Below, piece by piece: positions 1 through 7,771 of a stretch of DNA of 21,357 nucleotides. The DNA comes from LSUCC0057 sp048549915. GTDB lineage: Bacteria > Pseudomonadota > Gammaproteobacteria > Pseudomonadales > Porticoccaceae. Position 1 is the first letter of the stretch. Each line of letters starts with the position of its first letter. Under the pieces are notes generated by a model that saw only the letters and a list, made by a program, of their open reading frames with translations, was not told the origin of the DNA and made no database searches. The stretch is taken from NCBI GenBank assembly GCA_048549915.1, contig JBLYYE010000055.1, forward strand, positions 1 to 21,357, in the 5' to 3' direction. A program made the translations under genes and the position numbers.

Positions 1-834
1 CAGCTGCACCTGGTCAAATTGTTGCTTGAGTCGCTGGTAGAGTTGGGCTGCAACAAAAACTGAGCGATGCTGACCACCGGTGCAGCCTATCGCAATGGTC
101 AAATAGGAGCGACTGTTGGCGCTAAAGTGTGGTATCCAGCGCTGCATAAAATCGAATATGTCTTCACTCATAGCGAGGACATCGTCTTGGCTGCTCAAAA
201 AGTCGATAACCGGTTGATCGCATCCAGAAAAACTGCGCAGCTCAGGCTTCCAATAGGGGTTGGGCAGGCAACGCAAATCAAAAGTGAAGTCGGCATCAAT
301 AGGAGTGCCGTGTTTAAAGCCAAAAGACTTGATGAGTACAGCGAGTTGTTGGGAGTCGCCGGCTACAGTTTGTTTAATCGTTTCGCGCAGTTGGTGCAGG
401 GAAAGGCTACTGGTATCTATATAACGATCGGCAAATTGCTCTACAACGTTGAGTATCTGTTGCTCACGATCGATAGCTTGTTCGAGTGTCAGTTGGTTAG
501 AACTGAGCGGGTGTTTGCGACGCGTTTCGCTGTAGCGGCGCAATAGCTGATTCTTGTCGCTAGCGAGAAATAGGATATCAACACTGATTTCGGCTTTGCG
601 CAGCTGATTGACCGCGGGCTCTATTTGACTGAGATCACTGCTTAGATTGCGTGCATCAATGCCGATGGCGAGCTGGAGAGAGTCATTCTGTTCCGCTTGG
701 CGGTATTCATCTGCCAGTGCGGGCAGTAATGTCAGCGGTAAATTATCGACTGCAGTAAAACCAATATCCTCGAGAATATTGAGTGCTGAGGTTTTTCCAG
801 AGCCAGAATGACCGCTAATAATAACCACTCTCAT
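1..834 (-). CDS. rapZ: RapZ, RNase adapter / nucleotide-binding protein (3' end cut by window edge)
   Basis: The reading frame opens at an ATG at 834 and stays open for 278 codons to base 1. The family is about 285 residues, so only a few C-terminal residues are missing. Visible motifs are a P-loop GHSGSGKT at residues 8-15, the family-typical GFTAVDNLP near 25-33, and IGCTGGQHRSV near the C-terminus, which belongs to the RNA/metabolite-binding domain. In E. coli RapZ presents the small RNA GlmZ to RNase E and so controls glucosamine-6-phosphate synthase; whether this organism has GlmY/GlmZ cannot be seen. The start overlaps the ptsN stop by one base (TAATG), implying translational coupling. 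The hpf-ptsN-rapZ order is the conserved rpoN-operon tail. Confidence 0.95.
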   Translation of the reverse strand, partial: MRVVIISGHSGSGKTSALNILEDIGFTAVDNLPLTLLPALADEYRQAEQNDSLQLAIGIDARNLSSDLSQIEPAVNQLRKAEISVDILFLASDKNQLLRRYSETRRKHPLSSNQLTLEQAIDREQQILNVVEQFADRYIDTSSLSLHQLRETIKQTVAGDSQQLAVLIKSFGFKHGTPIDADFTFDLRCLPNPYWKPELRSFSGCDQPVIDFLSSQDDVLAMSEDIFDFMQRWIPHFSANSRSYLTIAIGCTGGQHRSVFVAAQLYQRLKQQFDQVQL

Positions 835-1298
835 TAGAGTGGCACTCCATCACAATCGATGGCCTGCTGGTAGAGCGATGCATCGCTGTGGCACTCTCTG
901 AGCAGTGTGCGAGTCTCAGTATTTGACAGCAGAGCTGCAATGGCTGAGAGCGTTTTGAGGTGCTCTTCGTTTTTTTCTTCGGGGACAATCAGTGCAAAAA
1001 GGATATCAATGGGTTGATCATCTACAGCATCAAATTCTACTGGCTCACTCAGAGTAATGAGGGCTGCATGAATTTTACGCAGGCCCGATAGACGACAGTG
1101 AGGAATCGCCACGCCGTTGCCAAACCCGGTACTGCCGAGACGCTCGCGGCTGATAAAGTTACTAAAAAGAGTATCACCGTCGATTTCGGGGAGTTGTTCT
1201 GAAAATACACCGGAGAGCCTTTCAATAGTGGTTTTTTTACTGCGGCCATCGAGCTTAGCTCGGGTTAGATTGGGCTGTAGTACATCGATGACTTTCAT
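834..1298 (-). CDS. ptsN: PTS IIA-like nitrogen regulatory protein (EIIA-Ntr)
   Basis: This 154-residue protein matches the length and layout of EIIA-Ntr, the terminal phospho-acceptor of the nitrogen PTS branch (PtsP-NPr-PtsN). The phosphorylatable histidine is H67 in NGVAIPHCRL. Downstream FALIVPEEKNEEHLKTLSAIA is the typical second half of the EIIA type-2 fold. The protein is cytoplasmic; in relatives it regulates potassium uptake, sigma-E-type responses and nitrogen/carbon balance. The ATG at 1298 has an AAGG Shine-Dalgarno about five bases upstream. A terminator-like hairpin separates it from hpf, so its expression relative to hpf may be reduced or conditional. No npr gene is visible; it may lie beyond rapZ. 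Confidence 0.95.
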   Translation of the reverse strand: MKVIDVLQPNLTRAKLDGRSKKTTIERLSGVFSEQLPEIDGDTLFSNFISRERLGSTGFGNGVAIPHCRLSGLRKIHAALITLSEPVEFDAVDDQPIDILFALIVPEEKNEEHLKTLSAIAALLSNTETRTLLRECHSDASLYQQAIDCDGVPL

Positions 1299-1310
1299 AA
1301 TGGCCTTGTT

Positions 1311-1341
1311 AAAAAAGGCGGCCGCTACACGGCCGCTGTAG
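1311..1341 (-). terminator. Intrinsic terminator / possible attenuator between hpf and ptsN
   Basis: Read on the minus strand, the order is CTACA, GCGGCCG, TGTAG, CGGCCGC, C, TTTTTT. Segments 2 and 4 form a 7-bp all-G/C stem with a 5-base loop followed at once by a T-run, which is a canonical intrinsic terminator. Segments 1 and 3 (CTACA/TGTAG) can form an alternative stem that would exclude the terminator stem, as in attenuators. It lies just after the hpf stop and before the ptsN ribosome-binding site. The terminator is read directly from sequence; conditional control is inference. Confidence 0.7.
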
Positions 1342-1354
1342 TTTTTAGTGGGCT

Positions 1355-1642
1355 CTAGTGGCCGCGGTGTTTCTCTTTATGTTTGATGAGTTGACGATCG
1401 AGCTTGTCGGCCAGCTGATCGATAGCAGTATAAAGATCTTCGTTGCTGGCATCTGCAAAAAACTCGGCACCGGTCACATGAACTGTGGCCTCGGCTTTTT
1501 GGAGCAGCTTCTCGACTTCAAGAACTACAGCAACACCACCTATTTTGTCGTGGTGCCTCTCTAATTTTGAGAGTTTCTGGGTGACATAGTCACGCAGAGA
1601 GTCGGTAACGTCGAGTTGATGTCCGCTTATCGTGAGTTGCAT
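1355..1642 (-). CDS. hpf: Ribosome hibernation promoting factor (short HPF / sigma-54 modulation family)
   Basis: This 95-residue protein is of the short HPF class and begins MQLTISGHQLDVTDSLRDYV, a typical N-terminus. HPF binds the 30S decoding region and promotes inactive 100S ribosome dimers in stationary phase. The sequence shows the compact fold with VTQKLSKLERHHDKI and a basic C-terminal LIKHKEKHRGH. There is no C-terminal dimerisation extension as in long HPF. The ATG at 1642 has a strong AAGGAG Shine-Dalgarno six to seven bases upstream, fitting an abundant protein. It follows rpoN by 25 bases, its conserved place. The older name 'sigma-54 modulation protein' reflects this location rather than direct action on sigma-54. 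Confidence 0.95.
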   Translation of the reverse strand: MQLTISGHQLDVTDSLRDYVTQKLSKLERHHDKIGGVAVVLEVEKLLQKAEATVHVTGAEFFADASNEDLYTAIDQLADKLDRQLIKHKEKHRGH

Positions 1643-1667
1643 ACTCGTCTCCTTCTTAGACCAGTGG

Positions 1668-3137
1668 TTAGAAACGCTTACGTAAACTGGATGCCGGGAT
1701 ATTCATGCTTTCGCGGTATTTAGCCACGGTGCGCCGCGCAATGTCGATACCTTGTTCAGCGAGCAGAGCAGTTAGCTTGGCGTCACTGAGTGGGCGTTGG
1801 GTCGGCTCAGAATCAATCGTTGATTTCAGCATAGCGCAAACAGCGGTTGAAGAACACTCCCCGCCAGCGGCGGTATTTACGTGGCTGGAGAAGAAATATT
1901 TGAGCTCAAAAACGCCGCGAGGTGTTGCGATATATTTATTGGTAGTTACCCGCGAGACTGTCGATTCATGGAGATCTAGTGGCGTGGCAACATCTGATAA
2001 AATAAGTGGAACCATGCCTACTGCGCCACGCTCCAGGAAATCGCGCTGGTGGTGAATGATGGCCTCGCTCACTTTTAAAAGTGTTTCATTGCGGCTCTCA
2101 ATACTGCGCAAAAACCAACGCGCCTCAGCAAGGTTGGTTCTTAAATATTGGTTTTCGTCAGAGCGGTCCGCGCGCTTAATCATGCCCGCGTAGAGTTGGT
2201 TGATCTGTAGTTTGGGTAGCAGCTGATCGTTGAGCTGAACTATCCACTGCTTACCCATTCGCTCAACGCGAACATCGGGGCTGATATATTGCACCTGCGC
2301 TGAACTAAAGCTTCCCCCGGGGTGAGGATTTAGAGAGCGGATTAAGTTCACTGCACTGCGCAGCAGGGCTTCTGCAACAGAGTGATTATTAGCCAACACC
2401 TTTGGGTCAGTATTGACCAGCTGGTTGAGATCGCCTTCGATGAGCGTCAGTGCAAGCGCTACCTCTGGTTGCCGGGTATCGAGCAGTTGCAGTTGTATTT
2501 TTAGTGATTCATTGAGATTGCGAGCAAATACCCCGGGCGGGTCAAACTGTTGAAGGCGGTGCAGTACAGCCGTGACCTCTTCACTGCCTAGCTGCTTTTC
2601 ACGGTTGTGTAGATGGGCGGTTAGTGTATCTATTGGCGCGCTGAGCAGGCCATCTTCATCAACGCCATCGAGAAGCGTTAGCGCAATGAGACGGTCCTCA
2701 TCACTGAATGGTGTTAAATTTAATTGCCACTCCAAATGGTCGCGCAGTGTCTCTGTCACTTGGTGAATCTCCGCAGCATCAACTGCAGAGTTCAATTTTC
2801 CAGCTGAGTGATCAACTGATGCGTGAGTTGGGCTTTCGTAAGAGCTTTCAAAGCGGTCAAACTCGAGTGCATCGGATGCTGTTATCTCTTCGCCTTCTGG
2901 GCTGGCCTCAATGTCGACGTCGCTTTCTGCGCTCTCTGCACCAGATGGATCGTCGATAAGATCTGTCTCTGCGCTAATTTCGTGCTCGGGTAGTTCTAAT
3001 AGCGGGTTTTGATAGAGCTGCTCAAGCATTTCATTGCGCAGCTCAAGCGTCGACAGCTGCAACAGTTTAATTGCCTGTTGCAACTGCGGTGACAGCGAAA
3101 GTGACTGACTGACATTGAGTTGGAGCCCAGACTTCAT
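1668..3137 (-). CDS. rpoN: RNA polymerase sigma-54 factor
   Basis: This full-length 489-residue sigma-54 directs RNA polymerase to -24/-12 promoters that need AAA+ activators. Region I (about residues 1-48) is rich in Gln and Leu (SPQLQQAIKLLQLSTLEL). Region II (about 50-120) is strongly acidic and low in complexity. Region III carries the core-binding and DNA-binding parts. The RpoN box ARRTVAKYRE, which reads the -24 element, is at about residues 467-476, and the protein ends SSLRKRF. It sits 21 bases after lptB in the conserved lptB-rpoN-hpf arrangement. No sigma-54-dependent promoter was identified in the window. Confidence 0.97.
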   Translation of the reverse strand: MKSGLQLNVSQSLSLSPQLQQAIKLLQLSTLELRNEMLEQLYQNPLLELPEHEISAETDLIDDPSGAESAESDVDIEASPEGEEITASDALEFDRFESSYESPTHASVDHSAGKLNSAVDAAEIHQVTETLRDHLEWQLNLTPFSDEDRLIALTLLDGVDEDGLLSAPIDTLTAHLHNREKQLGSEEVTAVLHRLQQFDPPGVFARNLNESLKIQLQLLDTRQPEVALALTLIEGDLNQLVNTDPKVLANNHSVAEALLRSAVNLIRSLNPHPGGSFSSAQVQYISPDVRVERMGKQWIVQLNDQLLPKLQINQLYAGMIKRADRSDENQYLRTNLAEARWFLRSIESRNETLLKVSEAIIHHQRDFLERGAVGMVPLILSDVATPLDLHESTVSRVTTNKYIATPRGVFELKYFFSSHVNTAAGGECSSTAVCAMLKSTIDSEPTQRPLSDAKLTALLAEQGIDIARRTVAKYRESMNIPASSLRKRF

Positions 3138-3158
3138 AGTGTCGACAATCTCTCGAAG

Positions 3159-3884
3159 TTAAAGCTGGAAGTCGTCGCCAAGATAGGTATCTCGCACTTT
3201 GCGATTAGCTAATACCTCGCTGGACGTACCTGCCGCGATTACCCGACCACCGCCAACAATGCATGCGCGATGACAGATGTCGAGTGTTTCACGGACATTG
3301 TGGTCAGTGATCAAAACGCCAATTCCCTGCTCGCTGAGATGACGGATTATCTGCTTAATATCGTTGACAGAAATGGGATCGACCCCCGCAAAGGGTTCGT
3401 CTAGGAGAATAAATTGTGGATTGGCGGCCAGTGCTCTGGCTATCTCGACGCGTCTTCTTTCACCGCCTGACAAGCTGACACCCTGACTATCGGCAATATG
3501 CGTAATATGGAATTCTTGCAATAAACGAGTAAGTTCTTGTCGGCGTGCAGTGCGATCGAGATCGCTGCGTGTTTCAAGGATGGCGAGAATGTTGTCGCTC
3601 ACCGAGAGTTGACGGAAGATTGACGCTTCCTGTGGCAGGTAGCCTAAACCTCGGCGCGCACGCCCATGCATGGGTAGGCCGGTTATGTCCTCGCCATCGA
3701 TATAGATGCGTCCCCCATCCTGTCCAACGAGGCCAATAATCATATAAAAACAGGTAGTTTTACCGGCGCCATTGGGCCCGAGCAAACCGACGATCTCGCC
3801 ACTTTCAACTTGCAGCGAGACATCTTCGACCACTGATTTTTTACCATAGCGCTTAGCCAGATGTTGAGCTTTAAGGATACTCAT
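3159..3884 (-). CDS. lptB: LPS export ABC transporter ATPase LptB
   Basis: This cytoplasmic ATPase powers LptB2FG, which extracts LPS from the inner membrane and pushes it along the LptC-LptA-LptD bridge. The 241-residue protein has Walker A GPNGAGKTT (36-44), Q-loop Q85 in GYLPQEASIF, signature LSGGE (138-142), Walker B FILLDEP with catalytic E163, and H-loop H195. YLPQEASIF and HNVRETLDICHRAYI-like regions are typical of LptB rather than other ABC ATPases. Its ATG overlaps the lptA stop by four bases. The permease genes lptF and lptG are not in the window, as is usual. Confidence 0.96.
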   Translation of the reverse strand: MSILKAQHLAKRYGKKSVVEDVSLQVESGEIVGLLGPNGAGKTTCFYMIIGLVGQDGGRIYIDGEDITGLPMHGRARRGLGYLPQEASIFRQLSVSDNILAILETRSDLDRTARRQELTRLLQEFHITHIADSQGVSLSGGERRRVEIARALAANPQFILLDEPFAGVDPISVNDIKQIIRHLSEQGIGVLITDHNVRETLDICHRACIVGGGRVIAAGTSSEVLANRKVRDTYLGDDFQL

Positions 3885-4444
3885 GGTTGCTCCTCACTTG
3901 AGCTATCGTCATCGTTGGCAGGGATAACTAATTGGATGCGACGACCATTTTGACTTTGGTTGGAGTTGCTCTCATCGCCACTTGCCTGCCAGCTCTGCGA
4001 GTCGAAGTCGTAGTCTATTTTTTCTCCCTTGAGGAGGGTTCCATCGCGGCTTAGTGTGGCATTGCGCAGGAGCGTTATACTGTTGCTGCCCGGCAGGTAA
4101 TCAATCTGTTCTGCTTCCGCGACAATGGCTGGTTGGCCTGCACTTTGGCTCTGTGTGTAACGCGCCAATTGCCCAGTGCTAATGATCTGCTCGAGTTCGC
4201 CGGCGCGGCTCAGCAGCTCTACTTGGTCGGCTTCGATGAGCAAGTTGCCCTGGCGAATGATCACTTCACCACGATAAAGCATGGTCTCATTGAGCTCATT
4301 GCGTTGAGCATAATCCGCTTCTATGGTGATAGGAGCCTTGCTGTCGGTGATCAGTGCAATTGCTTGGATTGGCATCACAGCCACTACCGCTAAGCCGAGA
4401 TAAAGAGCGGTTGTGATCGAGGATTTAAGGTTGATGGCGGCCAC
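3881..4444 (-). CDS. lptA: LPS transport periplasmic bridge protein LptA (GTG start)
   Basis: LptA forms the periplasmic beta-jellyroll bridge that carries LPS from LptC to LptD. I place the start at the GTG at 4442-4444, giving 187 residues, close to the family length. A GGGAGG Shine-Dalgarno at 4449-4454 precedes it by four bases. The resulting N-terminus is a proper signal peptide: a lysine, then a hydrophobic run (TALYLGLAVVAVM), and likely cleavage after QAIA. The mature part has the OstA-type pattern APITIEADYAQRNE and repeated beta-strands; the tail is acidic and Ser-rich. The in-frame ATG at 4534 would add 30 residues that bury the signal peptide. The start overlaps the lptC end by 20 bases. 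Confidence 0.9.
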   Translation of the reverse strand: MAAINLKSSITTALYLGLAVVAVMPIQAIALITDSKAPITIEADYAQRNELNETMLYRGEVIIRQGNLLIEADQVELLSRAGELEQIISTGQLARYTQSQSAGQPAIVAEAEQIDYLPGSNSITLLRNATLSRDGTLLKGEKIDYDFDSQSWQASGDESNSNQSQNGRRIQLVIPANDDDSSSEEQP

Positions 4445-4982
4445 GCACCCTCCCGTCAATAATGAGTAATTGCTTATCGAGATGTGCTTCAAGCCCCTCA
4501 CCGCTGAGCTCGCCCTGCTGGGATTTAACGACAAGCGGCTGTTCGCTGGTCAGCTTCTGCCCAAGCAGCTGATAATTGAATTGCTCGCCTCGCAGCGTGG
4601 TTGGATGCTCGTTATAGTGAAGGACCACCTCAACACTGCCGAGCAGCTCTAGTTCGCTGAGCTGTTCGTCATAAAGCCCTGTGCTGCTAGTTAATGTCAT
4701 CCATTTACCCTCACTGTTGCGGCTGTTCACTTCTACAAACGATATTTTGGCAGTTTGTTGATCGCGAAAAAAATTGGATTCTGCGGCACGAATCTCTGCT
4801 TTGACTGACCCATCGGTGCTGTATAAAACTGTATCGACGCCATGCATAAAACTGTCGCTACCGCCGAGCTCGGCCAGCGGCTTGGAGTTGCTCGACAAAA
4901 AGTCAGTGGGAGGCGACTGCCAGATGAAAATGACACCAGCAAAGAGCAGGGTAGCGGTAGAGAGAGTCAGAGAGCGCTTCAC
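4425..4982 (-). CDS. lptC: LPS export protein LptC
   Basis: This 185-residue, single-pass inner-membrane protein docks on LptB2FG and passes LPS to LptA. An N-terminal anchor covers about residues 5-22 (LSTATLLFAGVIFIWQ), followed by a periplasmic OstA-like beta-jellyroll domain. YDEQLSELELLGSVEV resembles LptC strand patterns. Overall conservation in this family is low, so the call rests on length, anchor, fold-like pattern and position between kdsC and lptA. The start is 11 bases after the kdsC stop. The 3' end overlaps lptA. Confidence 0.9.
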   Translation of the reverse strand: MKRSLTLSTATLLFAGVIFIWQSPPTDFLSSNSKPLAELGGSDSFMHGVDTVLYSTDGSVKAEIRAAESNFFRDQQTAKISFVEVNSRNSEGKWMTLTSSTGLYDEQLSELELLGSVEVVLHYNEHPTTLRGEQFNYQLLGQKLTSEQPLVVKSQQGELSGEGLEAHLDKQLLIIDGRVRGRHQP

Positions 4983-4993
4983 GTCACTGCTAA

Positions 4994-5554
4994 CTAAAGG
5001 TAGGTATCGAAAAGAGCGTTTTGCCCTTGCGCTGAAATCAACAAATCTGCGATTTCTCGCACGGCGCCGTGTCCGCCAGCAGCGTTTGTTTGAATAACTG
5101 CATGAGCTGCAATATGGGGGCGGCCATTGGCCGGCGTAATGCCTAGCCCGACGCGGCGAATAACCGCTAAATCGGGCAGGTCATCGCCGATGTAAGCGAT
5201 CTCTTCCAGCGCCATTGGGTGCAAAGCTTGCAGCTCCTGTAGCGCCGTGAGTTTATCCTCGCGGCCTTGAACAACAGGGTTAATGCCCAACTCGCGTGCA
5301 CGCCGATCCACTAATGCTGAGCTGCGACCGGTAATTATTGCAACACCAATGCCGGCTTTTTGCAGTAGCTTAATGCCCAAGCCGTCTTGAATATTGAACG
5401 CTTTTAGCTCTTCACCGTTGTTGCCGTAGTAGAGCCGCCCGTCAGTGAGCACACCGTCGACATCTAACACCAGCCAGCGAATTTTTTTCGCGGCAGCTAT
5501 GATCTCTGGGCTGTAGCAATCAGATAGGCTTTTGAGGGCTTGGTTGTTCATCAA
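4994..5554 (-). CDS. kdsC: 3-deoxy-D-manno-octulosonate 8-phosphate phosphatase KdsC
   Basis: KdsC is a HAD-superfamily phosphatase that converts Kdo-8-phosphate to Kdo, the sugar linking lipid A to the LPS core. The 186-residue protein has HAD motif I DVDGVLTDG (31-39, nucleophile D31, acid D33), motif II around ITGRSS (74-79), and motif III/IV with K102 and GDDLPD (123-128). It lacks a large cap domain, as expected for this tetrameric C0-type phosphatase. Its ATG overlaps the kdsD stop by four bases, so consecutive Kdo-pathway enzymes are translationally coupled. Confidence 0.96.
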   Translation of the reverse strand: MMNNQALKSLSDCYSPEIIAAAKKIRWLVLDVDGVLTDGRLYYGNNGEELKAFNIQDGLGIKLLQKAGIGVAIITGRSSALVDRRARELGINPVVQGREDKLTALQELQALHPMALEEIAYIGDDLPDLAVIRRVGLGITPANGRPHIAAHAVIQTNAAGGHGAVREIADLLISAQGQNALFDTYL

Positions 5555-6519
5555 AAAACTCCTGCGCGTAAAATATCATGAAGGTGGAGTACGCCGACAG
5601 GGTGGTGATGGTCATCTTCGACAATTAGAGCCGTAATCGTATTGTCTTCCATTATTTTTAATGCTTCAGCGGCTAAGATGCCGTCGTGCACCGTCTTTGG
5701 GTGGGGCGACATCAGCTCGTCTACTGTGGCTTGATTGATGTCGGTGCCGCTGTCGACAGCTCGGCGCAGATCGCCATCGGTAAACACGCCGAGCAACTGT
5801 GCATTGCTATCGACTACCGTGGTCATGCCAAAACCCTTCTCGGTCATCTCGAGCAGCGCCGTCGGCAGCGTTGAGCCGCTGGCAACTTTGGGCATCTCCT
5901 GGTCACTGTGCATGATGTCGCTGACCCGCAGCAACAATTTGCGGCCAAGTGCCCCGCCTGGATGGGAGAAAGCAAAATCCTCTGCACTAAAACCGCGAGC
6001 TTCCAGCAGTGCGATAGCGATAGCGTCTCCCATCACCAGCGTTACTGTGGTGCTAGTGGTGGGGGCAAGATTGAGCGGGCAAGCCTCGCTGGCAACGCTG
6101 ACATCGAGATGCGAGGCGCTTGCCTGTGCCAATATTGATTGGTTGTCTCCGGTCATGGAAATGAGGGGAATGCCGAGACGTTTTATTAACGGTAATAAGG
6201 TGACGACCTCGGCGGTCGAGCCTGAATTAGAGATTGCGATGACGACATCATTGGCAGTGATCATGCCCAGATCGCCATGGCTAGCTTCGCCAGGATGGAC
6301 GAAAAACGCTGGGGTGCCAGTACTCGCTAACGTGGCGGCGATCTTGTTGCCTATATGCCCAGATTTACCCATCCCAGTGACGATCACGCGGCCTTGGCAG
6401 TTGAGAAGTAGTTCGCAAGCACGGCTGAAACCAGAATCGATGCGCCCTCCCAGCAGCGCTACGGCTTCTGCTTCTACAGCGATAGTTCGACGCGCGGATT
6501 CATTAAAAGGTGTGCTCAT
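5551..6519 (-). CDS. kdsD: D-arabinose 5-phosphate isomerase KdsD
   Basis: KdsD isomerises ribulose-5-phosphate to arabinose-5-phosphate, the first committed step towards Kdo. The 322-residue protein begins with a SIS sugar-isomerase domain, with GMGKSGHIGNK at about 49-59 and SNSGST at about 97-102. Two C-terminal CBS domains follow (about 205-260 and 270-322; DGDLRRAV and HDILRAG are visible). This SIS-CBS-CBS layout and length match KdsD/GutQ; the neighbouring kdsC and lpt genes favour KdsD. It is the first gene of the kds-lpt-rpoN block and has a sigma-70-like promoter just upstream. Confidence 0.96.
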   Translation of the reverse strand: MSTPFNESARRTIAVEAEAVALLGGRIDSGFSRACELLLNCQGRVIVTGMGKSGHIGNKIAATLASTGTPAFFVHPGEASHGDLGMITANDVVIAISNSGSTAEVVTLLPLIKRLGIPLISMTGDNQSILAQASASHLDVSVASEACPLNLAPTTSTTVTLVMGDAIAIALLEARGFSAEDFAFSHPGGALGRKLLLRVSDIMHSDQEMPKVASGSTLPTALLEMTEKGFGMTTVVDSNAQLLGVFTDGDLRRAVDSGTDINQATVDELMSPHPKTVHDGILAAEALKIMEDNTITALIVEDDHHHPVGVLHLHDILRAGVF

Positions 6520-6557
6520 AGGAGATCCAAGCCTTAGATGGCAAAAAACGTGCCACC

Positions 6558-6587
6558 ATTATAGGCGGCGGCAGTGATGGTGGTCTA
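6558..6587 (-). promoter_or_regulatory. Sigma-70-type promoter for the kdsD-kdsC-lpt-rpoN block
   Basis: On the minus strand there is a perfect -10 TATAAT (6558-6563) and a -35 TAGACC (6582-6587, four of six to consensus) with an 18-base spacer. Transcription would start near 6551, giving a leader of about 30 bases before the kdsD ATG at 6519. The 83-base gap between yrbG and kdsD leaves room for this promoter. Further internal promoters (for example before lptA or rpoN, as in E. coli) were not recognised. Confidence 0.6.
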
Positions 6588-6602
6588 GTTTTCGCCTCGC
6601 CA

Positions 6603-7574
6603 CTACTGCATGAGTGCAGGAGTGAGGCTGGCGTAATAGCCTGCGTAACAGAGTAAAAAAAGTACTCCCAGCGGCTTAGTTAAAGCACCGCCACGCCGCA
6701 ATGCCCAGGCTATGGCTATTACAAGTAATAAGGTTATAGCCGCCATACTTGCGAAGTCGCGGGTAAACACTGCGCTATCCAGTGTGCTTGGCTGAATAAT
6801 GCCGGCCGCTGTCATAACCAGCATGAGGTTAAACAGATTAGAGCCCAGTACATTGCCCAGTGCAATATCGGTATGGCCTTTGAGTGCGCTGGCAACCGAG
6901 GCTGCCAGCTCTGGCAGGCTGGTACCTATAGCGACCACAGTTAAACCGACGATGAGTTCGCTGACTCCCAGTCGAGAGGCGATCTCTGTCGCTCCCCAGA
7001 CAGTCAATTCAGCGCTGGCCAGAAGAACCGCCAGACCAAAACTCAGCGCAATGACGGCCGCACTGGTGGAGAGAGTGGGACTGTTTTCGCCTTCTTCGAT
7101 AAGTTCGCTGTCAGGATGGTGTTTTTTATACTTAATGGTCGCAAACAGCAGCGGTATGGCTAACAACATCAGGGCAATACTCTCGGCGCGCCCGAGTGTG
7201 TTGTTAAACAGAATAACGCCGGCGAGCAGCGTCACCAACAGCAGAGCTGGCCCCTCTTCTACTATTAAGTGGCGTTGAACAGGTAGGGGCGCAATAAGCA
7301 ATGTCACACCCAGTACTAAGCCGATATTGGCTAAATTTGAGCCGATTGCGTTACCGACGGCCAAGGCACTAGCATCGCGCAATGCAGCGCTGATCGAGAC
7401 GATAATTTCTGGTGCAGAAGTGCCGATAGAGACAACGGTAAGACCGATCACTAGAGGTGAGATGCCAAAGTTTTTGGCGGTGCCAGCACTGCCATTAACG
7501 AATCGGTCGGCGCCAAAGATTAAGCCGCAAACCCCTATTAAAAGTGCCAAAAATGGCAGTGTTGTGGCCAGCAT
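6603..7574 (-). CDS. yrbG: Calcium/sodium antiporter, YrbG family
   Basis: This integral inner-membrane cation exchanger of the CaCA superfamily has about 10 hydrophobic segments. The two inverted alpha-repeats are plain: SIGTSAPE at about 49-56 and AIGTSLPE at about 215-222, each followed by a GNxxGSN motif (GNAIGSN, GNVLGSN). These residues line the ion path. A charged cytoplasmic loop (about 148-168) separates the halves. I start at the ATG at 7574, which has a GGAG Shine-Dalgarno eight bases upstream and gives 323 residues, near E. coli YrbG. An in-frame ATG at 7685 would add a Pro/Lys-rich 37-residue extension that does not look native. yrbG next to kdsD matches the enteric order. Confidence 0.93.
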   Translation of the reverse strand: MLATTLPFLALLIGVCGLIFGADRFVNGSAGTAKNFGISPLVIGLTVVSIGTSAPEIIVSISAALRDASALAVGNAIGSNLANIGLVLGVTLLIAPLPVQRHLIVEEGPALLLVTLLAGVILFNNTLGRAESIALMLLAIPLLFATIKYKKHHPDSELIEEGENSPTLSTSAAVIALSFGLAVLLASAELTVWGATEIASRLGVSELIVGLTVVAIGTSLPELAASVASALKGHTDIALGNVLGSNLFNLMLVMTAAGIIQPSTLDSAVFTRDFASMAAITLLLVIAIAWALRRGGALTKPLGVLFLLCYAGYYASLTPALMQ

Positions 7575-7647
7575 TAGTGCTACTCCAGGATAAGTTTGTT
7601 TCTTTGCAGGGCAACTGTTGGCTTGGTAACTTGGTGCCTTTGCGGCG

Positions 7648-7676
7648 TTTATTCGCTGTGGCGCGAATGGTATAGT
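7648..7676 (+). promoter_or_regulatory. Putative extended -10 promoter for mlaC-ibaG-murA-his
   Basis: In the 197-base divergent spacer between yrbG and mlaC, TGGTATAGT provides an extended -10 (TATAGT at 7671-7676) with a weak -35 TTATTC 17 bases upstream (7648-7653). The mlaC leader would be about 90 bases. On the opposite strand, CTGACA (five of six to the -35 consensus) is followed after 15 bases by TATACC, overlapping this -10. Divergent promoters may therefore overlap here. This was judged by eye only. Confidence 0.4.
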
Positions 7677-7771
7677 GTCACACATTGAATGTCAGTATTG
7701 CCGTATTATTTCTGCGTAATTTCCAGGAGTAGTCTAGGCTCTAACAACCCCAATTTTATAGAGATATTACT

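Noticed and set aside
67..546. 159-codon plus-strand frame at the left edge
   Set aside because: It is antisense to rapZ, which has clear P-loop and IGCTGG motifs over the same bases.
5735..6577. 280-codon plus-strand frame opposite kdsD
   Set aside because: It lies wholly antisense to kdsD, whose domains and motifs are complete. The translation is low-complexity Ser/Ala/Pro shadow sequence with no recognisable domain.
7575..7685. N-terminal extension of yrbG to an ATG at 7685
   Set aside because: The extra 37 residues are not membrane-like or family-like, and the ATG at 7574 has a good Shine-Dalgarno and the right length.
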